A DNA stretch of 46,248 nt from Roseofilum capinflatum BLCC-M114 (GCF_030068505.1 NZ_JAQOSO010000032.1:1-46248), one strand, 5' to 3'; shown: positions 8,454 through 18,056, counted from the stretch's first letter. The notes: generated by a model from the sequence alone, not told the origin. Made by a program: numbers and translations.

Positions 8454-10439
8454 ATGAGATCCAGATTTTCTTTATGCAATAAGCTTTCCCTGCGTGCGGT
8501 CTTAATTGTGCCGTTTATTTTGCAAATTTCTGCCGCCGTGGGGATTACTGGATATCTGTCTTGGCGCAATGGACAACAGGCCGTTAATGATTTAGCCTAT
8601 CAGTTACGGGATGAGGTGACAAAACGAACTGAGCAACATCTCACGGATTATCTACAACAACCCCCTAGGATTAATCATGTGAATCGGCAGGCAGTGGAAG
8701 CGGGTAAATTGGATGAGGATAACTTTCAGCAGTTGCAAAACCAGTTTTGGCAACAAATGCAGCTTTTCCCGCGATCGCGGGAAATCTATGTCGGTAAACC
8801 CAATGGCAGTTATTTAGCCGTCAGTCGGGAACCCGATGAAAGCTTAATTGTGAAGGAAGTTTTTGGTGAAGGCGATCCCATCGGGCGCTTCTATAGTCTC
8901 TCGGAAACCGGCGATCGCCAGGATCTGATTCGGGAAACGGCTCCCTACGATCCCCGCCAAAGACCTTGGTATAAAGCTGCCCTCGAAACCCGGCAGGCAA
9001 CCTGGAGTGAGATTTATTTATTTCGCTATGGCGATCTGGGAATCACTGCTTCTGAATGGTTTTTGAATACGGATGGCAATGTCGGTGGGGTGATGGCAGT
9101 GGATTTGGTTCTCAGTGGGATTAGTGAGTTTTTAGCGACGATTGAAGTCAGTCCTTCCGGAAAAATCTTTATTGTGGAGCGATCGGGTTTTCTGGTGGCT
9201 AGTTCTAGCGAGGCTCCCCCTTTTCTCTTAGGAGCAGGGGGAAGAAATCCTGAACGATTAATGGCTACAAACATTTCCGATCGCCTCATTCGAGCAACGG
9301 CTGAATTTTTGATGGAGGACAATAAACTAGAGGCGATCGCCACCCCAACACAATTTAATTTCGAGCAAGGGGGCGATCGCTCCTTTGTACAAGTGGCTCC
9401 CTACCCAGATGACTCCGGTTTAGATTGGTTAATTGTGGTCGTGGTTCCAGAATCCGATTTTATGGCCCAAATTCACGCCAATACCCGCCGCACCATTGAA
9501 CTGTGTGTCCTTGCTTTGCTCGTAGCTACCGGATTTGGATGGATGACAGCCCATTGGATCAGTGAACCCATTATGCAATTGATTGCCGGCAGTCAAAAGT
9601 TAGCCAAAGCCGCCTTAAGTCGGTGTGACAATCAAACCCTAGCCCAGAATGTGGAAGTGAGAGGGGTAGAAGAGGTGAAAATTTTAGCCCACTCTTTTAA
9701 CCAAATGGCCCAACAGCTTCAAGAATCCTTTGCTGCCCTAGAAAGAAGCAATCAAGAACTAGAGTTACGGGTCGAAGAGAGAACCGCCGACTTACGCCGG
9801 GAACAGGAAAAATCAGAAGAATTACTGCTCAACATTTTACCGGAGGCGATCGCCGAGCAATTGAAACAGGAGACCCAGGCGATCGCTGAATACTTTGAAT
9901 CCGTCACCATCCTCTTTTCCGATATCGTTGGCTTTACCTCCTTATCCGCTCGCATGGCTCCCATTGATTTAGTCAATTGTTTAAATGAAATGTTTTCCAG
10001 CTTTGATTATTTAGCAGAAAAACATAGCTTAGAAAAAATAAAAACCATTGGCGATGCCTATATGATTGTCGGCGGACTCCCCATCCCCCAACCCGATCAT
10101 GCCGCCGCCATGGCCGCCATGGCCTTAGATATGCAAAAAGTCCTGCAAGATTTTGCCCTGGAAAATGGAGAATCTCTACAAATTCGCATCGGTATCCACA
10201 CCGGGCCCGTAGTGGCCGGGGTGATAGGAGTCCGCAAGTTTAGTTACGATTTATGGGGCGATACAGTCAATACCGCCTCGCGCATGGAATCTTCCGGAAC
10301 GCCAGGGCGAATTCATGTCAGCCATCAGGTTTATGAAGTCTTAAAAGACCGTTTTCAATTTGAAGAGCGGGGCATCATTTCCGTTAAAGGAAAAGGTGAA
10401 ATGAAAACCTATTGGTTAGTTGACCATGTGATGGGGTAA
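8454..10439 (+). CDS. Membrane adenylate cyclase (dCache-HAMP-class III cyclase)
   Basis: This 661-residue receptor cyclase has one N-terminal membrane helix (about residues 12-33) and an extracytoplasmic double-Cache-like sensor with the motif DPRQRPWYK. A second membrane helix follows (about 345-370), then a HAMP linker, a coiled coil and a C-terminal class III cyclase domain. In the catalytic domain SDIVGFTSLS and IGDAYM supply the two metal-binding aspartates. Lys in EKIKTIGD and Asp in YDLWGDTVN are the adenine-selecting residues, so cAMP is the expected product. VNTASRMES carries the transition-state Asn and Arg. The Cache domain suggests a small-molecule ligand. Confidence 0.92.
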   Translation: MRSRFSLCNKLSLRAVLIVPFILQISAAVGITGYLSWRNGQQAVNDLAYQLRDEVTKRTEQHLTDYLQQPPRINHVNRQAVEAGKLDEDNFQQLQNQFWQQMQLFPRSREIYVGKPNGSYLAVSREPDESLIVKEVFGEGDPIGRFYSLSETGDRQDLIRETAPYDPRQRPWYKAALETRQATWSEIYLFRYGDLGITASEWFLNTDGNVGGVMAVDLVLSGISEFLATIEVSPSGKIFIVERSGFLVASSSEAPPFLLGAGGRNPERLMATNISDRLIRATAEFLMEDNKLEAIATPTQFNFEQGGDRSFVQVAPYPDDSGLDWLIVVVVPESDFMAQIHANTRRTIELCVLALLVATGFGWMTAHWISEPIMQLIAGSQKLAKAALSRCDNQTLAQNVEVRGVEEVKILAHSFNQMAQQLQESFAALERSNQELELRVEERTADLRREQEKSEELLLNILPEAIAEQLKQETQAIAEYFESVTILFSDIVGFTSLSARMAPIDLVNCLNEMFSSFDYLAEKHSLEKIKTIGDAYMIVGGLPIPQPDHAAAMAAMALDMQKVLQDFALENGESLQIRIGIHTGPVVAGVIGVRKFSYDLWGDTVNTASRMESSGTPGRIHVSHQVYEVLKDRFQFEERGIISVKGKGEMKTYWLVDHVMG

Positions 10440-10500
10440 TATCAAGTCCGTTGGAACAGTTACAGCAGTTTTCGCTGTTATGTTAGGTTTGCTATAGTAT

Positions 10501-10616
10501 GTCATTGCGAATGGAGCGGAGCGGAATGAAGCAATCTCCCCAATTTTGGAAATTTCAGCGTTAGCGAAGCTTGCGTGAAACGCGAAGCGCGAATGCTTCC
10601 CTGCGGTCGCAATGAC
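10501..10616. repeat. MITE-like element with GTCATTGCGA termini
   Basis: The element starts with GTCATTGCGA (10501-10510) and ends with its exact complement TCGCAATGAC (10607-10616). In between it has GCGGAGCGGAATGAAGCAATCTC and internal GCGAAGC/GCTTCC complementarities. This composition is typical of dispersed non-coding repeats found in many bacterial genomes. It lies between the cyclase and the kaiC 3' end, both of which point toward it, so it may also serve as a bidirectional terminator-like hairpin. Confidence 0.7.
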
Positions 10617-10638
10617 AACTATTCAAACGGACAGGATA

Positions 10639-12216
10639 TCACCCCATATCATCATCTCCTTCTTTTGTCTGCACACCTCGAACAATCCGCGACAGTTCAC
10701 TTTTTTCATTCACAGAAATTCGACTCGGTGAACCACTAATAATCCCTTCATAGTGACGGAAAGAATCCTTGATTTCTGCACCATGCTCCGTAATCGCATA
10801 TTCACGAATCCCTTTATCATGCCAGGAGCCGCGCATTTTGAAAACATTAATAGCTCGCGACATTTCTCCACGAATTTCCACATATTGCAACATTAAAATC
10901 GTATCGGTAATTGTCGAAATATGGGATTCCGTAATCGAATGAGATCCCATAAACTGATCCGTCGTATTAGTAAAGAAACCAGTGATTTCTTCCTGTTTGG
11001 CATATCCCGTCACCCCAATCACGAATTGACGGAAAGCATTATTACTAACCCCCCGTGCTAAAGCTGAAAGAGAATCAATAGCAATGCGAGACGGTTTAAA
11101 CTCTGTAATTTTAGATTTAATCATTTGTAAATGATCTTCTAATCCTGCCGACTCTGGATAAGCACAGAGAATTTTCAGCAGTCCTTGATTTTCCAGAGCC
11201 TCAAAATCAATTCCCCACGAGTTGGCATTGCGGAAAAGCTGGGCCCTAGATTCTTCATAGGCAAATAAAATCGCCCGTTCTGAGTTTTTACAGGCATTTT
11301 CCAAAAACTTACTAACCAATAAGGTTTTACCTGTTCCTGTTGCTCCTGTAGCCAAAATAATCGAATCTTTGAAAAATCCGCCGCCACACATTTCATCTAA
11401 GGTACTGACTCCAGACGAAACCCTAGCATTAGAAGAGCGTTGAGTGAGTCGCATCGCACCAAGTGGAAAGATATTAATTCCATCATCAGTAATAGTAAAA
11501 GGATATTCTCCTTTCATATGTGTGGTTCCCCTAAGTTTGAGGATTTCTACGGTTCTGCGTCTTCGTTCCCCTTCTAAAGCATTGCGAACAATTACCACAT
11601 TATCAGAAACAAATTCTTCTACCCCAAAACGAGCGACTTTTCCATATTCTTCTTCTCGTTCTGTAGTCATCACTGTGGTTACACCCAACTGTTTAAGTCT
11701 GGCAACCAGGCGAAAAATTTCCCGGCGAACCACAGACACAGCATCATATTGTTGAAATACAGCCGTTACGGAGTCAATCGAGACCCGTCTAGCTTTGTAT
11801 TTACGAATTGCATATTGAAGCCGTTCTATCAGAGCAGAGAGATCGAAGTTACCGACAATATCTTGTCCTTCTGGGTCAGGGGAAGCATCTAATATAAAAA
11901 GTTTTCCATCATCTATGAGTTGCTGTAAATCCCAACCAAAACTGGCAGAGTTCTGAATAATATCTGTAGGGGATTCTTCAAAAGTCACAAAGATTCCAGG
12001 TTCATTAAAATAGGTAATTCCATTATAGAGAAATTGAATAGTCATCATCGTTTTACCTGTGCCTGATGTCCCGCTAACCAGGGTGCTACGACCTTGGGGC
12101 AGACCGCCATGACTAATGTCATCAAATCCTTCGATCAAGGTTCTGATTTTGGTAATGCCGGTGAGTTTTGTATTTACCGTTTTTTCGGGTTCACTCAATT
12201 GTTCAAATGTATTCAT
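10639..12216 (-). CDS. kaiC: Circadian clock ATPase/autokinase KaiC
   Basis: This 525-residue protein has the two tandem RecA-like domains of the clock hexamer. Walker A motifs GTSGTGKT (residues 49-56, CI) and GATGTGKT (about 291-298, CII) are intact, as are EERI-type catalytic glutamates (TTEREEEYG in CI, FAYEES in CII). The autophosphorylation pair lies in HISTITDTI, aligning with Ser431/Thr432 of Synechococcus elongatus (about 434/435 here). The C-terminal SPSRISVNEKSELSRIVRGVQ A-loop and tail, bound by KaiA, is also present. It follows kaiB by 72 bases on the same strand. Confidence 0.98.
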   Translation of the reverse strand: MNTFEQLSEPEKTVNTKLTGITKIRTLIEGFDDISHGGLPQGRSTLVSGTSGTGKTMMTIQFLYNGITYFNEPGIFVTFEESPTDIIQNSASFGWDLQQLIDDGKLFILDASPDPEGQDIVGNFDLSALIERLQYAIRKYKARRVSIDSVTAVFQQYDAVSVVRREIFRLVARLKQLGVTTVMTTEREEEYGKVARFGVEEFVSDNVVIVRNALEGERRRRTVEILKLRGTTHMKGEYPFTITDDGINIFPLGAMRLTQRSSNARVSSGVSTLDEMCGGGFFKDSIILATGATGTGKTLLVSKFLENACKNSERAILFAYEESRAQLFRNANSWGIDFEALENQGLLKILCAYPESAGLEDHLQMIKSKITEFKPSRIAIDSLSALARGVSNNAFRQFVIGVTGYAKQEEITGFFTNTTDQFMGSHSITESHISTITDTILMLQYVEIRGEMSRAINVFKMRGSWHDKGIREYAITEHGAEIKDSFRHYEGIISGSPSRISVNEKSELSRIVRGVQTKEGDDDMG

Positions 12217-12288
12217 AGGTGATCTGGCTCTAAATTAGAATAATAAAAGGGATGATGGGACGCTCCAATGGTCTCAATTATTGCTGTT

Positions 12289-12603
12289 TTAGACCATATT
12301 TTCATCATCGCGCAGTTCATCATATAATAAATCGAGTCCAATCAGCACTTTTTCGCGATCGGAAAGATCTCCAATAATTTTACGGACGGGAGGGGGGAGT
12401 ATTTTAGCAAGGGTAGGAGTCGCTAAAATTTTGTCTTCTTCCGCCAATTGAGGGTTTTTGAGGACATCAATCACTTTCAGGGCATAAACTCCTTGAAACT
12501 CCTGCTCTAGAATGTCATTGAGAGTTTTTAACGCCCGCACGGAGTTGGGGGTGTTTCCGGCAACATAGAGTTTGAGGATGTAGGTCTTTTTCAGAGGACT
12601 CAT
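12289..12603 (-). CDS. kaiB: Circadian clock fold-switching protein KaiB
   Basis: This 104-residue protein is a full KaiB. It has [20 protein letters not shown] at the N-terminus and [20 protein letters not shown] in the centre, with the cis-proline-rich segment that refolds during the clock cycle. The C-terminal tail is acidic (DDENM). KaiB binds the CI ring of phosphorylated KaiC at night and sequesters KaiA. It lies 64 bases after kaiA and 72 before kaiC, consistent with kaiBC co-transcription with or without kaiA. No strong hairpin separates it from either neighbour. Confidence 0.97.
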   Translation of the reverse strand: MSPLKKTYILKLYVAGNTPNSVRALKTLNDILEQEFQGVYALKVIDVLKNPQLAEEDKILATPTLAKILPPPVRKIIGDLSDREKVLIGLDLLYDELRDDENMV

Positions 12604-12667
12604 GGTAGTTCTGTGTCAATGGGTTCTAAGGTAACGTGGTCATTCAAGACTTATGAATTAACAAGAT

Positions 12668-13582
12668 TTAGGATTGGCGAGGAATTGAGCGTCGATACAT
12701 TTCACATAAATGGGCAATGGTATCGATTAGGGTTAAACGATAGTCAAGTAAAATTTCTTCACTTCGTCCTTCTAGCTGTAACTGCTTGGAATATTCTTCC
12801 ATGAGTTCCATGTGAATTTCAACGATTTGAGACACAGAAATATCAGCGAAAAAAGCAATATTTACAAAGTCGTCAATTTTGGCATTAGTTCCTTCATCGT
12901 CGGAGAAGTAGTTTAGTATTATATCCTCATAGTCTTTTTTTAAGCAATCCAGTAAATCTTGTTGTTTTTCATGAGACAAACGACGGAAAAAGTTTTTGGG
13001 GTCTCGTTTGTAATACACGCCGAGATATCCTAGTCGTTCTTTGAGCTTTTCCCCTAAACGTCGTTGTTGACGTTTGAGGGAGTGTTGGGTGGCGATCGCC
13101 TCGATCGCGTTTCCCTGTTGTGTGCTGGTCGATTTTGGAGTGGTTGATAATTCCAGAAATTGCTCGATCGCCCGATCGATGACGGATGCAACTTGTTGAA
13201 GCCGATCCGTTGTGACTTCTAATATGGCATCGTGGTATAATCGCCTCATCCCTGTTAAATCCGGAACGTCTATACTGCCTCTTTCTTCTGGATTCTTTGA
13301 GTCAATAGGGAAGATTTTGGCATTTTCAACAGATTCCCGGATCGCAACCATAGGTAAATAGGTTTTTTGTTCCCGTAATTTACTTAAAAGTTCCAGGATC
13401 TCAGGCATCTGTTCAACCACCAAACAGTCAATTTGCTGTCTGTGTTGATCCAAATATTCTATCAACTCACCTTCAGAACCTAGGCGAGTGTGGGCATGGC
13501 GAGTATCATCTAGGTATTGATCCATTGAATGACCTAGAGACTCCGATCGGATAAAGCTACAGATAGACAGTTGAGAGGGCAC
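12668..13582 (-). CDS. kaiA: Circadian clock KaiC activator KaiA (full-length)
   Basis: This 304-residue protein is the long form. It has an N-terminal pseudo-receiver (about residues 1-135, starting MPSQLSICSFIRSESLG and lacking a normal phospho-Asp site), a linker, and the C-terminal four-helix domain (RLSHEKQQDLLDCLKKDYEDIILNYF onwards). The C-terminal domain dimerises and pulls out the KaiC A-loops to stimulate autophosphorylation. The long form contrasts with the C-terminal-only KaiA proteins of some Nostocales. A divergent histidine-kinase gene starts 195 bases upstream, so the promoter lies in that shared gap. Confidence 0.97.
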   Translation of the reverse strand: MPSQLSICSFIRSESLGHSMDQYLDDTRHAHTRLGSEGELIEYLDQHRQQIDCLVVEQMPEILELLSKLREQKTYLPMVAIRESVENAKIFPIDSKNPEERGSIDVPDLTGMRRLYHDAILEVTTDRLQQVASVIDRAIEQFLELSTTPKSTSTQQGNAIEAIATQHSLKRQQRRLGEKLKERLGYLGVYYKRDPKNFFRRLSHEKQQDLLDCLKKDYEDIILNYFSDDEGTNAKIDDFVNIAFFADISVSQIVEIHMELMEEYSKQLQLEGRSEEILLDYRLTLIDTIAHLCEMYRRSIPRQS

Positions 13583-13614
13583 GCCAAGGTGTTAAAAGAA
13601 ACTACAGGTATCAG

Positions 13615-13638
13615 CAACACTGATATAAAAAAGTGTTG
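13615..13638. promoter_or_regulatory. Inverted repeat in the kaiA / kinase divergent promoter gap
   Basis: CAACACT (13615-13621) and AGTGTTG (13632-13638) form a perfect 7-bp inverted repeat with a 10-base A-rich spacer. It sits about 33 bases upstream of the kaiA start in an AT-rich 195-base gap. It could be an operator or a leader hairpin for kaiA. No convincing -35/-10 pair can be picked by eye. Confidence 0.4.
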
Positions 13639-13777
13639 ATTCAATAATCCAGGAAATCAGGTTTTGTTACAAGTCTTTATATAAATGTAAACATTGTACC
13701 CTTAATTGTAAATAACTTGTTATGTTTTGACGAGTTTTTCCGATTTGCTTGCACTGCTCTAAGACTGAAGCCACCAG

Positions 13778-15592
13778 ATGTTGCTAACATTGTGGTTACT
13801 GAAACTTATGAATTCTCCTTTGCTCCAAGCTTTTACTGCTCCAGTTGTTGTCTGTGTACAAACCACTCTACTCGAAAGGGCCTTAATGGAATGGAGTTTA
13901 ACTGACCAAGCGCTTTTGGTGGTTATCGATCCGGCCCAATTTCCGATCGCCTGTATTCAGTTTTCTCGCTGGTTACCCTATTGGCTAAAACCCAGCTCCC
14001 AAGGGGTTCAGACTTCCTCGTTACTCAAGATTAACCCCCAATTATACCAAATAGGAGAACCCATTCTCGAACCGATCGCCTGTTTTTCTAGCGATCTAGA
14101 GATCGGCGAACTTCAGGAACAACTGAAACAGTTGAACCCAGCGATTACCCGTCATTATGCCCTCATTAACCAGAAACAGGAATTTGTGGGATTACTGGAT
14201 AATCAACGGTTGCTTCAGTATTTTTTGGAACAAAGTACCGATTATGGGCTGGAGTCACAGGAAGCACCCGCGAGATCTACACTTTTAGAACATCCACAGA
14301 GGGGAAACCCGACTCTCGATTGGCTCGTCTCGCCCCAGTCTAGATTCACTTCTGAGGGGATAGACTCAAGGACTCAATCCAAAACCTCTGAAGACTCTAC
14401 AGCAGACTGGCAACTTCAGGCCCTCTTAACCCGCGTGACTCAACTGGTTAAGGAAAATCAAAAAAAAGACCAGATTCTAGCCTACATCAGTCATGCTCTC
14501 AAAACCCCGATCACCAGAATTTTAAGCCTATCCAAGCTCCTATTTCACCCCAATCAGTCCCTGGCTAATCCTCGGCAAAAGCAGTATCTAACGTTGATTC
14601 ATCAAGGGGGAAAACAACTAAGAATGATGATTGATGATATGGTCACGTGGACGCAGCTTGAACTCGGAGAGGTTGGGTTAAATCAAGTACAATTAAAATC
14701 CTCTCAATTACGAGAGCGCATCCTCTTCACCTTTGCAGAACTGGTACAAGATGTACCCCAACCTCCCCGCCTCAATGTTTACTCCGATCCACAGATTACA
14801 GAGGTGATGGCCGATGAATTTTGGCTAGGGCAAATGATGAATCGACTCTTATCCTACAACCTTTGGGCGATCGGCGATGCCCAACATTATCGCTCCACCC
14901 CTCTCCAACTTGAACTCCAATCTCAAGGTGGATTTTGGATTAGCTTTCGGTTAACCAATCCCTACTTAACCACCCCCATCAATCTGACCCCTTGGTTTTC
15001 CTCATCAAGTCACCCGAACGCCTCCCCCTGCTCCTCCACTTGGGAATTAGGATTAGTCATTGTCAGTCAACTTGCCCAACTCCATGGCGGCGATCTCATG
15101 TGTTCGGTTACCGAAAACAAAGGCGCAGAATTTACCCTCCTCTTACCCTCACAACTCCTCCATCAACCCTCAGAACCGGAAATCGACTCTTCTTTTCCGC
15201 AAAAATTAACTCTGTTATGTTTATCTCCCGGTACACCCCAAAAGGGAACCTATCAAGAATGGGTACGGGGATGCCATACATTGAAAGGTCAAGATTGTCG
15301 CCTTCTGGAAGCGGAAGATTTAGATCAGGCAGAAATTTTAGCCAGGGTCTGGGAACCCCAAGTTTTAGTGTTTAATGATGCTGGATTAGATGATGTGAGC
15401 GGTTATTTAAACGCTTTACGTCAATCGGAATCCCTCTGTTACCTGCCCCTGATTACCCTCAGTCAAGAAACCACCCAACTCGCCAATCAAATTCCAGGAT
15501 TACTGGTTTTTCCTTGCTTGGTTTCCCCGGATTCTGAGTTGGCGGTTTCTACGTTGTTACAAGTGATTAAGATCGCTGCGAGTCAGGGATAG
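13778..15592 (+). CDS. Sensor histidine kinase with degenerate C-terminal receiver, divergent from kaiA
   Basis: This 604-residue protein has an N-terminal ligand or CBS-like region (about 20-155) with no membrane helix. A coiled linker is followed by a HisKA domain with the H-box ISHALKTPITRIL (His239), and an HATPase domain with QMMNRLLSYN as N-box and STWELGLVIVSQLAQLHGG as G-box. The final stretch of about 115 residues has receiver-like alternation (LTLLCLSPG, VLVFNDAGL, YLPLITLS). It lacks the normal acidic pocket and phospho-Asp strand end, so it is probably a pseudo-receiver. A soluble kinase plus pseudo-receiver resembles CikA in outline, without visible GAF residues. The start could also be the ATG at 13808. 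Confidence 0.8.
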   Translation: MLLTLWLLKLMNSPLLQAFTAPVVVCVQTTLLERALMEWSLTDQALLVVIDPAQFPIACIQFSRWLPYWLKPSSQGVQTSSLLKINPQLYQIGEPILEPIACFSSDLEIGELQEQLKQLNPAITRHYALINQKQEFVGLLDNQRLLQYFLEQSTDYGLESQEAPARSTLLEHPQRGNPTLDWLVSPQSRFTSEGIDSRTQSKTSEDSTADWQLQALLTRVTQLVKENQKKDQILAYISHALKTPITRILSLSKLLFHPNQSLANPRQKQYLTLIHQGGKQLRMMIDDMVTWTQLELGEVGLNQVQLKSSQLRERILFTFAELVQDVPQPPRLNVYSDPQITEVMADEFWLGQMMNRLLSYNLWAIGDAQHYRSTPLQLELQSQGGFWISFRLTNPYLTTPINLTPWFSSSSHPNASPCSSTWELGLVIVSQLAQLHGGDLMCSVTENKGAEFTLLLPSQLLHQPSEPEIDSSFPQKLTLLCLSPGTPQKGTYQEWVRGCHTLKGQDCRLLEAEDLDQAEILARVWEPQVLVFNDAGLDDVSGYLNALRQSESLCYLPLITLSQETTQLANQIPGLLVFPCLVSPDSELAVSTLLQVIKIAASQG

Positions 15593-15923
15593 GGGGCGCT
15601 CCCTGAGCGGAGTCGAAGGTAATGGGTAATGGGTAATAGGAAAACCATTTTTCACGCTGTAATGCCTATTTTCCAGGCTTCTTATAGGAATGCACTTTCA
15701 AGCAAAATTGGGATCATCGTACCTCAGAACAGCGACAAGTGTTGTATTGCTTGCCATCCTGCTCCATTTATTACCAAAGTTTATCGAGATGGAAGAATTC
15801 AAGCCTCGAAGAAAGCCCAAGAATTGCTTGAGGAGATTCAGTGATCTGCTGTCGGTAAAGCCTGAATCTGATAAGCTATGCTAAAGAGGCCGATACATTG
15901 TTAATAAGGCGTTGATCAGGCTT
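15593..15923. other. Gene-poor stretch with repeats and a doubtful 71-codon ORF
   Basis: The stretch holds a common dispersed repeat (CCCTGAGCGGAGTCGAAGG, 15601-15619) and a short GGGTAAT-type STRR (about 15620-15640). An open frame from 15629 to 15844 ends in a helix-like tail (DGRIQASKKAQELLEEIQ) and has two cysteine pairs (DKCCIACHPAP). Its start falls in the STRR, so only the part after about 15690 could be real. I do not recognise it; it may be the remnant of a lost gene. Confidence 0.35.
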
Positions 15924-16751
15924 ATGCACCCAATCTTTTCTGGCCCGCTAACTGTTGAAAATCTCACGGTTACCGTGAAGAACTTACCTCCAGAGTTACG
16001 AGGACTGAAGATTACCCAGCTATCTGATTTTCATTATGATGGGGTTAAACTTTCTGAGGAACTATTAGCTGAAGCTATTCATACCAGTAATAGCATGAAT
16101 CCCGATCTGGTGGTCTTAACAGGGGATTTCGTCACCTATGAACCCGATCCTATTCATGACTTAGTTAAACGGTTGAAACGGCTTGAGTCTCGGCGAGGGA
16201 TTTATGCGGTTTTAGGGAACCACGATCTTTATTATCCTACCACTAAATTTATTGTGACTCAAGCCTTAACTGATATTGGCATTCAAGTATTATGGAATCA
16301 GGTCAGTTATCCTCTGGGAAAGGGATTAGCTTTAGTCGGATTGCCTGATTTTTGGTCGCCGGATTTTAATCCAGCTTCGGTGTTAGATAATCTCGATGAA
16401 CAAGTACCGCGAATTGTGCTGTCCCATCAACCGGATAGTGCGGAAGTTTTGCAACAATGGCGCGTGGATTTACAATTATCGGGTCATACCCATGGGGGTC
16501 AAATTGTGTTACCTGAATTGGGGCCATTGATAGCGTATCAAGAACGAGCAATTTTGGCGACACCTAGTTGGTTACGGCAGTGGATACCTTTACTGCAACG
16601 GAAGTGCGATCGCGTGGTTAAGCATTGGGAATGGTATGCTGGATTTTACCAACTGAACCAGAATTGTCTTTATGTGAATCGGGGATTGGGAACGTATCCC
16701 CCTGGTCGATTATTTTGTCCTCCAGAGTTAACGGTTATTACTTTAGTTTAA
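15924..16751 (+). CDS. Metallophosphoesterase
   Basis: This protein of about 275 residues belongs to the calcineurin-like phosphoesterase fold. Metal and catalytic motifs appear in order: LSDFHYD (D-x-H), LTGDFV (G-D), LGNHDLYY (G-N-H-D), ILSHQPD and SGHTHGGQ. The family pattern with GHTHGGQ is shared by YkuE-like enzymes, which include membrane-peripheral phosphohydrolases. No membrane helix is seen. I chose the ATG at 15924; a TTG four codons upstream is in frame. The glutathione transferase gene follows after six bases, so the two are likely one transcript. The substrate is unknown. Confidence 0.9.
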   Translation: MHPIFSGPLTVENLTVTVKNLPPELRGLKITQLSDFHYDGVKLSEELLAEAIHTSNSMNPDLVVLTGDFVTYEPDPIHDLVKRLKRLESRRGIYAVLGNHDLYYPTTKFIVTQALTDIGIQVLWNQVSYPLGKGLALVGLPDFWSPDFNPASVLDNLDEQVPRIVLSHQPDSAEVLQQWRVDLQLSGHTHGGQIVLPELGPLIAYQERAILATPSWLRQWIPLLQRKCDRVVKHWEWYAGFYQLNQNCLYVNRGLGTYPPGRLFCPPELTVITLV

Positions 16752-16757
16752 GCAAAA

Positions 16758-17369
16758 ATGATCAAACTTTATGATTTTTTACCCTCTGGAAACGGTTATA
16801 AAGTGCGCCTCTGTCTTACTCAGTTAGGGCGAGAATTTGAACGAGTTGAGATCAATATTCTGAATGGGGAAAGTCGCACAGTTGAGTTTTTAGACAAAAA
16901 TCCCAATGGTCGCATACCCGTCATTGAAGTTGAGCCAGGAAAATATTTGTTTGAATCGAATGCAATTTTGGTTTATCTGAGTCAAGGAACCCAGCTCTAT
17001 CCCCAGAGTTCATGGGAGCAGGCACAGGTTTTGCAGTGGATGTTTTTTGAACAGTATAGCCATGAACCCTATATTGCCACTCCTCGGTATTGGATCTCGA
17101 TTTTAGGGAAAGAAGAGGAGTATGAAGAAGCGATACAACAAAAACGCCAGGGCGGATATGGGGCTTTAGAGGTGATGGAAAGGTATTTAAGTGTTCATGA
17201 TTTTTTTGTCGGAGAAGGCTATAGTGTAGCTGATATTGCCCTGTTTGCCTATACCCATGTCGCGCCTGAAGGGGGTTATGATTTAAGTGGCTTTCCAGCA
17301 ATTCAAAACTGGATCGGTAGAATTGAAGCACAACCAGGATTTATCCCGTTAATGTTTGATCGATTTTAA
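16758..17369 (+). CDS. Glutathione S-transferase family protein
   Basis: This 203-residue protein has the thioredoxin-like N-terminal domain (MIKLYDFLPSGNGYKVRLCL) with Ser at the glutathione-activating position. NPNGRIPVIE contains the cis-proline, FESNAILVYLSQ binds the glutathione gamma-glutamyl group, and an all-helical C-terminal domain has the conserved YSVADIALFAYTH N-cap motif. It is cytosolic. Function is detoxification or thiol transfer of an unknown substrate. It lies six bases after the metallophosphoesterase stop and converges on the response regulator gene ten bases away. Confidence 0.92.
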   Translation: MIKLYDFLPSGNGYKVRLCLTQLGREFERVEINILNGESRTVEFLDKNPNGRIPVIEVEPGKYLFESNAILVYLSQGTQLYPQSSWEQAQVLQWMFFEQYSHEPYIATPRYWISILGKEEEYEEAIQQKRQGGYGALEVMERYLSVHDFFVGEGYSVADIALFAYTHVAPEGGYDLSGFPAIQNWIGRIEAQPGFIPLMFDRF

Positions 17370-17378
17370 GGATGAATT

Positions 17379-18056
17379 TTAATCCGTGAGTAAACCAAAG
17401 CGATAGCCTTTTCCATAAACGGTATGAATTAAGGGGGATTCTCCGGGCAACTCTATTTTTCGGCGTAGTAAACGGATTTGGGCGGCTAAAACGTTGCTGT
17501 TGGGGGATTCATCGCTACTCCAGAGGGCCTGATAAATTTGGTCATGGGTGAGAAGTTGGCCGGGATGTTGCATAAAATAGGCGAGGAGACGACATTCTTT
17601 TTCCGAGAGTTGAATTAAGCGTCCTTGACGATCGCCCATTTGATTCTCCAGATCTAACCGTAAGTCTTCTACCTGTAACACGGAACGGTTGGGGGCAGCA
17701 AAACGGCGCAATAACGCCCGTACCCTAGCCAGAAACTCCCGCAACTCAAAGGGCTTAATCATATAATCATCTGCACCACTATCGAGTCCGATTACACGAT
17801 CGTCTAAGGTATCTTTCGCCGTCAGAAACAGAACTGGGGTAGAAAATTGGTGATTTCGCAGCGATCGGCAAATGTCTAATCCAGAGCGATGGGGTAACAT
17901 CCAATCTAGAATGAATAAATCGTATTCTCCTGTGGTGGCTAACTGTTCTCCCTGTTTGCCATCAGTGGCAACATCAACGTCATATCCTTCTCGTCTGAGG
18001 ACTTGACTGAGGGACTCGGTTAAGGCAACTTCATCATCAACTAAGAGAATCTTCAT
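17379..18056 (-). CDS. OmpR/PhoB-type response regulator (RppA-like)
   Basis: This 225-residue regulator has an intact receiver: VDDE acidic pair at residues 6-9, phospho-Asp in LFILDWMLP at about 51, Thr in LTAKD, and Lys in IKPFE. A winged-helix DNA-binding domain follows (LSEKECRLLAYFMQHPGQLLTHDQIYQALW, ending VYGKGYRFGL). The sequence style fits the cyanobacterial RppA branch, which answers redox or metal stress, but I would not fix the name without a search. No cognate kinase is adjacent; upstream there is a group II intron whose 3' splice end lies 24 bases before the ATG. Confidence 0.92.
   Translation of the reverse strand: MKILLVDDEVALTESLSQVLRREGYDVDVATDGKQGEQLATTGEYDLFILDWMLPHRSGLDICRSLRNHQFSTPVLFLTAKDTLDDRVIGLDSGADDYMIKPFELREFLARVRALLRRFAAPNRSVLQVEDLRLDLENQMGDRQGRLIQLSEKECRLLAYFMQHPGQLLTHDQIYQALWSSDESPNSNVLAAQIRLLRRKIELPGESPLIHTVYGKGYRFGLLTD

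Noticed and set aside
13583-13777. A circadian promoter with defined -35 and -10 boxes upstream of kaiA
   Set aside because: The region is AT-rich and holds an inverted repeat, but no well-spaced hexamer pair could be supported by eye.
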